NCBI GenBank assembly: GCA_033721095.1
Contig: JAWWBG010000143.1
Span: 1-7,303 of the forward strand
Direction of reading: 5' to 3'
DNA: 7,303 nt
From: JAWWBG01 sp033721095
GTDB taxonomy: Bacteria > Actinomycetota > Nitriliruptoria > Nitriliruptorales > Nitriliruptoraceae
Position numbers and translations under genes: made by a program. The notes beneath the pieces are model-generated. The model was not told where the DNA came from and searched no databases. It worked only from the letters and a program-made list of their open reading frames with translations. Positions 4,566 through 7,303 of the stretch are shown here, one piece after another; positions within the stretch are counted from its first letter, which is position 1, and each line of letters starts with the position of its first letter.

Positions 4566-5344
4566 CCCGTGGCACGACCACGGCCGCGGCGCTCGTCGCC
4601 GCGGCCGTGCTCGCGGCGTGCTGGGCGGCGCCCTCGACGAAGGACGACCTGGCCGCGTTGGAACCGCAGCGAAGCATCCCGCCGATCAGGAGCACCGACC
4701 TCACTGGGTGGGCGTGCTCGAACCACGACCCATTGGACCTGGCCGATGCGGCGATCGACGGGCTGTCCGAGCAGGTCCGGTCGCTGGCTGCCGCATGCAT
4801 TCCGGACCCGGACGCCTCCGTTCACGAGGAGCACGCGTTGGGTCGTGCGGCACACCGGGGGCAGGTCGACATCGTCGCCTACCTGCTGGAGTTCGGCGCG
4901 GACCCGAACGTTGCCGACTCGTCGGGCAGGACGCCGCTGTTGTGGGCCGTGCAGTGGCTGCACGCGGAACAGGACACCGATCGGCCGACAGCGGCGGGCA
5001 AGGCGGAGTCCGTGAGGCTGTTGCTCCGCGTCGGCGCCGACGTCACGGCCGTCGGCGAGGGCGGCGACACGGCCCTGCACTGGGCCGCCTTCGCTGGCCA
5101 CGCGGAAATGCTCGACGATCTCGTGGCAGCCGGACTCGGCGTCGATGTGGCGAACGACGTGGGACGTACAGCGCTCATGGTGGCGGCCTCGGTCGGCCGT
5201 GACCGTGAGGTCTCGCGCCTCCTCCAGCTGGGCGCGGACCCTGCCGTCGCGGATGTGGACGGCCTGACTGCTCGCGACCTCGCCGAGGCCAACGGACACG
5301 TGGAGACGGTCGCCCTCCTGGAGGACGCGATGACGGCCGACTGA
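4559..5344 (+). CDS. Ankyrin-repeat lipoprotein
   Basis: The 261-residue product starts with a lipoprotein signal peptide: MVTRGTTTAAALVAAAVLAAC, with lipobox L18-A-A-C21, so the mature protein should be lipid-anchored outside the membrane. Residues 90-260 hold about five ankyrin repeats: ALGRAAHRGQVDIVAYLLEFGADPN, then SGRTPLLWAVQWL with an insertion (TDRPTAAGKAESVRLLL), GGDTALHWAAFAGHAEML, VGRTALMVAASVGRDREVSRLL, and a degenerate last copy GLTARDLAEANGHVETVALL. Ankyrin repeats bind other proteins and have no catalysis. Two further cysteines, 53 and 80, lie before the repeats. The ATG overlaps the amidase end by 7 bases; a GTG at 4562 gives a GTGA overlap and is equally possible. No good Shine-Dalgarno is seen, so translation probably depends on the amidase. 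A 13-pair hairpin occupies codons 7-17. A role in binding or restraining the amidase is a guess from context. Confidence 0.85.
   Translation: MVTRGTTTAAALVAAAVLAACWAAPSTKDDLAALEPQRSIPPIRSTDLTGWACSNHDPLDLADAAIDGLSEQVRSLAAACIPDPDASVHEEHALGRAAHRGQVDIVAYLLEFGADPNVADSSGRTPLLWAVQWLHAEQDTDRPTAAGKAESVRLLLRVGADVTAVGEGGDTALHWAAFAGHAEMLDDLVAAGLGVDVANDVGRTALMVAASVGRDREVSRLLQLGADPAVADVDGLTARDLAEANGHVETVALLEDAMTAD
4579..4609 (+). promoter_or_regulatory. 13-base-pair hairpin just inside the ankyrin lipoprotein gene
   Basis: CACGGCCGCGGCG (4579-4591) and CGCCGCGGCCGTG (4597-4609) are perfect complements around CTCGT, almost all G-C. It begins 18 bases after the start codon, over the Thr-Ala-rich signal peptide. 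No T tract follows. It could reduce initiation or elongation of the third gene, or act as an attenuator. The structure is plain; the role is inferred. Confidence 0.55.
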
Positions 5345-5348
5345 CGCG

Positions 5349-5368
5349 GCTGACCGGCCGGACTCAGC
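5349..5368. terminator. Weak bidirectional terminator candidate between convergent genes
   Basis: GCTGA (5349-5353) pairs with TCAGC (5364-5368), and the inside CCGGCCGG can extend the stem imperfectly. It fills the 19-base gap and the transporter stop codon, the only place where both transcripts could end without entering the opposing gene. There is no T tract. Confidence 0.3.
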
Positions 5369-6317
5369 TCATGCCGGGCGGGCAGGGAGGAATCGCGACG
5401 AGTTCTGGTTCGGATGGTTCTGGAGGTTGGGTCGGAGCCGCGGTCGCAGCCGTCGGGCGGAGCGCGCCGATCCACACGCCACCGATGACGAACACGGCGC
5501 CGAACACGAGGCCTGGACGGATGGGTTCGTTGTCCAACCACGCGGACAGCGCGATCGTGACGATCGGCACGAGGACCATGACGTACGAGGCACGCGACGC
5601 CGACCACTGCTGGACGACGTAGACGTTGAGCGAGAACACGGCCACCGAACCGATCGCGACGACGTAGGCCAGGGCCACCCAGGTCTCGCCGTTGGTCGGC
5701 AGCGCCATCTCGTCACCAGCGATCAGCGTCGCCAGAAGAAGCACCACAGCCCCCGTGCCCATCCCGACCGCGTTCGACACCGTCGGGTTCAGGGGCGGGA
5801 AGCGTCGGATGACGACCTGTGCCTGGGCGAAGGACACCACGCTGACGAGAATGGCCAGGACCTCGACGACGGGGACCTCGCCCTCGAAGCTTCCCGCGAA
5901 GACCGCCACGACCCCGGCCAGGCCCAGCAGCGTCCCGATGACGGCTTGGGCGTGCAGTCGCTCCTGCCGTTGTCCGACAGCCAGGAACAGCGTCGCCAGT
6001 GGCACCAGGGCCAGCAGCACCTGGCCGAGGCCGGCATGCACGCGGACGAGCGCCCAGTAGATGAGCCCAAAGGCGAGACCGAACTGGAAGAACCCGTAGA
6101 CGACGGCGCCGGCCAGCGCACGCCCTCGGGGCAGCGAGTGGCGCAGGGCAGCGACCAGCAGGAGCAGGAGCGCCGTGGCAAGCAGGAACCGGAGCGTGGC
6201 CCCCCACAGCGGATCGAGTTCACGGTTGCTGAACCGCACCGCGACGGCGTTCCCGCCACCGAGCAAGGCAGCGCTGAGGAAGGCGGCAACGACCCGTCCG
6301 TCCCGCGCATCGCCCAT
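5364..6317 (-). CDS. EamA/DMT-family inner-membrane transporter
   Basis: The 317-residue protein is almost entirely hydrophobic helices, about ten, matching two EamA repeats of the drug/metabolite transporter superfamily. The first repeat runs over residues 8-143 (AAFLSAALLGGGNAVAVRFS, PLWGATLRFLLATALLLLL, LAFGLIYWALVRVHAGLGQVLLALVPLATLFLAV in overlapping stretches). The second runs over residues 150-286 (EVLAILVSVVSFAQAQVVI, VALAYVVAIGSVAVFSLNVY, YVMVLVPIVTIALSAWLDNE, GLVFGAVFVIGGVWIGA). The P-x-x-x-x-L-R-F and the L-x-P-x-x-x motifs before the fourth and ninth helices are typical. Members export amino acids, metabolites or drugs; the substrate cannot be read here. The tail after residue 287 is Pro/Thr/Glu-rich and should be cytoplasmic. 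The start at 6317 is preceded by a GAGGGGGAG stretch; an upstream in-frame ATG exists but codes for non-membrane sequence. It is divergent from the VOC gene across 103 bases. Confidence 0.9.
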   Translation of the reverse strand: MGDARDGRVVAAFLSAALLGGGNAVAVRFSNRELDPLWGATLRFLLATALLLLLVAALRHSLPRGRALAGAVVYGFFQFGLAFGLIYWALVRVHAGLGQVLLALVPLATLFLAVGQRQERLHAQAVIGTLLGLAGVVAVFAGSFEGEVPVVEVLAILVSVVSFAQAQVVIRRFPPLNPTVSNAVGMGTGAVVLLLATLIAGDEMALPTNGETWVALAYVVAIGSVAVFSLNVYVVQQWSASRASYVMVLVPIVTIALSAWLDNEPIRPGLVFGAVFVIGGVWIGALRPTAATAAPTQPPEPSEPELVAIPPCPPGMS

Positions 6318-6346
6318 GGGCTCCCCCTCGGCGGAGAACACTAGAT

Positions 6347-6369
6347 GGACCGCTCGGAAAGGGCGGTCC
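6347..6369. repeat. Inverted repeat in the transporter/VOC divergent region
   Basis: GGACCGC (6347-6353) and GCGGTCC (6363-6369) are perfect 7-base arms around nine bases. It lies in the only non-coding space between the two divergent genes, so it may be an operator. No convincing promoter pair could be assigned to either gene in 6318-6420. Confidence 0.4.
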
Positions 6370-6420
6370 GGCCGCGGGTTCGCAGACGTAGAGTGAAGGA
6401 AGGAGAGTGGGAGAAGCATC

Positions 6421-6813
6421 ATGCTGGGTGATCATCCGATCAGCGCCAACATCCCGGTCACGGACATCGCACGCGCCAAGGACTTCTACGAAAACACGCT
6501 GGGCCTCAGGGTGATAAACGAGGAAGCCGGCATGTCGGTCTTCTTCGAGGCCGGGAACGGAACGACCCTCGAGATCTCGTTCACCCAGGGAACCGTGGGT
6601 GCCGGTCACACCGAGGCCAGCTTCCACGTCCCGGACCTCGAAACGGTCGTCGCCGCCCTCAAGGAACGTGGCGTCGAGTTCCAGGACGTGGACATGGGTG
6701 AGGGCATGGCCACGGTCGACGGAATCCTCACGATGGGCGACATGAAGGCGGCCTGGCTGGTCGACCCGGACAACAATGTCGTCGGCATCTTCCAGCCGCC
6801 GGCCGCGGCGTAG
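6421..6813 (+). CDS. VOC-family (glyoxalase/bleomycin-resistance fold) protein
   Basis: The 130-residue product is a single-domain VOC protein with two beta-alpha-beta-beta-beta halves. The first is ISANIPVTDIARAKDFYENTLGLRV (7-31), with the family's F-Y-x-x-x-L-G-L, and ends at TTLEISF (48-54). The second begins ASFHVPDLETVVAALKERGVEF (67-87) and ends WLVDPDNNVVGIFQ (112-125), the D-P-x-x-N hallmark. Members bind a metal and act as glyoxalases, dioxygenases, epimerases or drug-binding proteins. Of the usual metal positions Glu51 and His69 look present. The final Glu that normally follows D-P-x-G-N is replaced by Gly/Ile, and the first-strand position is Asn10. It may therefore be a non-catalytic or binding member. 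GGGAG ends 7 bases before the ATG. An ester-cyclase-like gene follows 6 bases after the stop, in the same frame. Confidence 0.88.
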   Translation: MLGDHPISANIPVTDIARAKDFYENTLGLRVINEEAGMSVFFEAGNGTTLEISFTQGTVGAGHTEASFHVPDLETVVAALKERGVEFQDVDMGEGMATVDGILTMGDMKAAWLVDPDNNVVGIFQPPAAA

Positions 6814-6819
6814 TCGACC

Positions 6820-7303
6820 GTGGTCACCAAGGCCGTTCGTGAACGGCGGGAGAAGCTCGTGCGCGAGCACATGGACTCGGAGAACGCGCACGACTACGAC
6901 ACCACGATCGGGACCTTCACGCACCCGCGCTACGAGCTGGTCGCAACCGACGAGATCTTCGATGGCGAGGACGAGGTCCGCCAGTACTTCGCCGACTCCC
7001 GGACGGCGTTTCCGGACCAGCGCAACGAGCTGCTCGCGCTCCACCACGCCGACGACGCGGTGATCGTCGAGTTCATCCTGCGAGGGACGCACCTGGGCAA
7101 GCTGCGCTCACTGCCTCCGACGGGTCGATCCTTCGAGGCACGGATGACGGCGTTCTTCATCTTCGAGGGCGATGACGAGCTCGTTTGCGAGCGGGTGTAC
7201 TTCGATGCCGGCACGATCCTCCAACAACTGGGCGTCCTCGACGACGTTCGGACGATGAAGGGCAGGGTGACGACGCTCCTGGCCCATCCCGTCACGATTG
7301 GCG
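6820..7303 (+). CDS. SnoaL-like ester cyclase family protein, cut at its 3' end
   Basis: From a GTG at 6820 the frame stays open to the window edge, giving 161 residues. The sequence matches the SnoaL-like 'ester cyclase' proteins: REHMDSENAHDYDTTIGTF (15-33), then HPRYEL, a loop EIFDGEDEVRQYFADSRTAFPD (45-66), paired strands AVIVEFILRGTH and RSFEARMTAFFIFEGD, and the signature ERVYFDAGTILQQLG (124-138). The family folds like NTF2; a few members cyclise polyketides, but most have unknown substrates. The homologous part begins near residue 7, so the GTG is a sensible start, though no Shine-Dalgarno is seen. It is only 6 bases after the VOC stop and in the same frame, so coupled translation is likely. 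The remaining C-terminus is probably short, as MKGRVTTLLAHPVTIG resembles the usual tail. Confidence 0.82.
   Translation, partial: MVTKAVRERREKLVREHMDSENAHDYDTTIGTFTHPRYELVATDEIFDGEDEVRQYFADSRTAFPDQRNELLALHHADDAVIVEFILRGTHLGKLRSLPPTGRSFEARMTAFFIFEGDDELVCERVYFDAGTILQQLGVLDDVRTMKGRVTTLLAHPVTIG

Noticed and set aside
4412..5299. 295-codon minus-strand frame opposite the ankyrin gene
   Set aside because: Arg/Val/Gly-rich shadow; the plus strand has a lipobox and several ankyrin repeats.
5427..6344. 305-codon plus-strand frame opposite the transporter
   Set aside because: Composed mainly of Asp, Arg, His, Gln and Gly, the typical antisense image of a membrane protein gene; no signal peptide, domain or start signal.
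6832..6847. Near-palindrome GCCGTTC-GT-GAACGGC at the start of the ester-cyclase gene
   Set aside because: Two-base centre cannot form a good loop, it is inside coding sequence, and no promoter elements adjoin it.
1..7303. CRISPR arrays, tRNA genes, insertion sequences or phage modules
   Set aside because: No regularly spaced repeats, cloverleaf-like sequences, transposase motifs or terminal inverted repeats were found on reading both strands.

Overview
The window is visibly GC-rich, uses GTG as well as ATG starts, packs its genes closely with 4-base ATGA overlaps, and seems to use a leaderless promoter in at least one place. Together with the families present (ArsR-SRPBCC pair, PadR, SnoaL-like enzymes, a bacterial PAPS-type sulfotransferase), this suggests a chromosomal segment of an actinobacterium-like organism. 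That placement is an inference; there is no rRNA or marker gene here. No tRNA, CRISPR array, insertion sequence or phage gene was seen.

Layout. (1) 1-517, minus strand: an ArsR-type repressor translationally coupled to an SRPBCC/AHSA1-type protein that runs off the left edge; a perfect 16-base dyad sits in the spacer of its probable promoter. (2) 701-1603, plus: a 300-residue sulfotransferase with the PAPS-binding landmarks. (3) 1606-2325, minus: a PadR-family repressor ending 2 bases from the sulfotransferase stop. It is divergent from (4) 2359-2739, plus: a small NTF2/SnoaL-like protein. The 33-base gap holds a 17-base operator-like dyad, overlapped by a very good plus-strand promoter whose -35 box lies inside the annotated PadR gene. 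(5) 2896-5344, plus: three overlapping genes for exported proteins: a signal-peptide protein with a GerMN-like domain, a secreted Cys-rich Amidase_3-type cell-wall amidase, and a lipoprotein with ankyrin repeats. (6) 5364-6317, minus: an EamA/DMT-type transporter, convergent with that operon. (7) 6421-7303, plus: a VOC (glyoxalase-fold) protein followed in the same frame by a SnoaL-like ester cyclase that runs off the right edge.

How the genes fit together. Most of the window is a series of small, independently regulated one- or two-gene units, two of them with self-contained repressor/operator architecture. The exception is the 2.4-kb exported cassette. Its translational coupling, shared export and complementary domains suggest that its products act together at the cell envelope: a peptidoglycan-cleaving enzyme, a GerMN-like accessory protein and a membrane-anchored ankyrin protein that may tether or restrain the enzyme. 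A 13-base-pair hairpin just inside the ankyrin gene may set its level relative to the amidase. This cassette is the best candidate here for an undescribed system.
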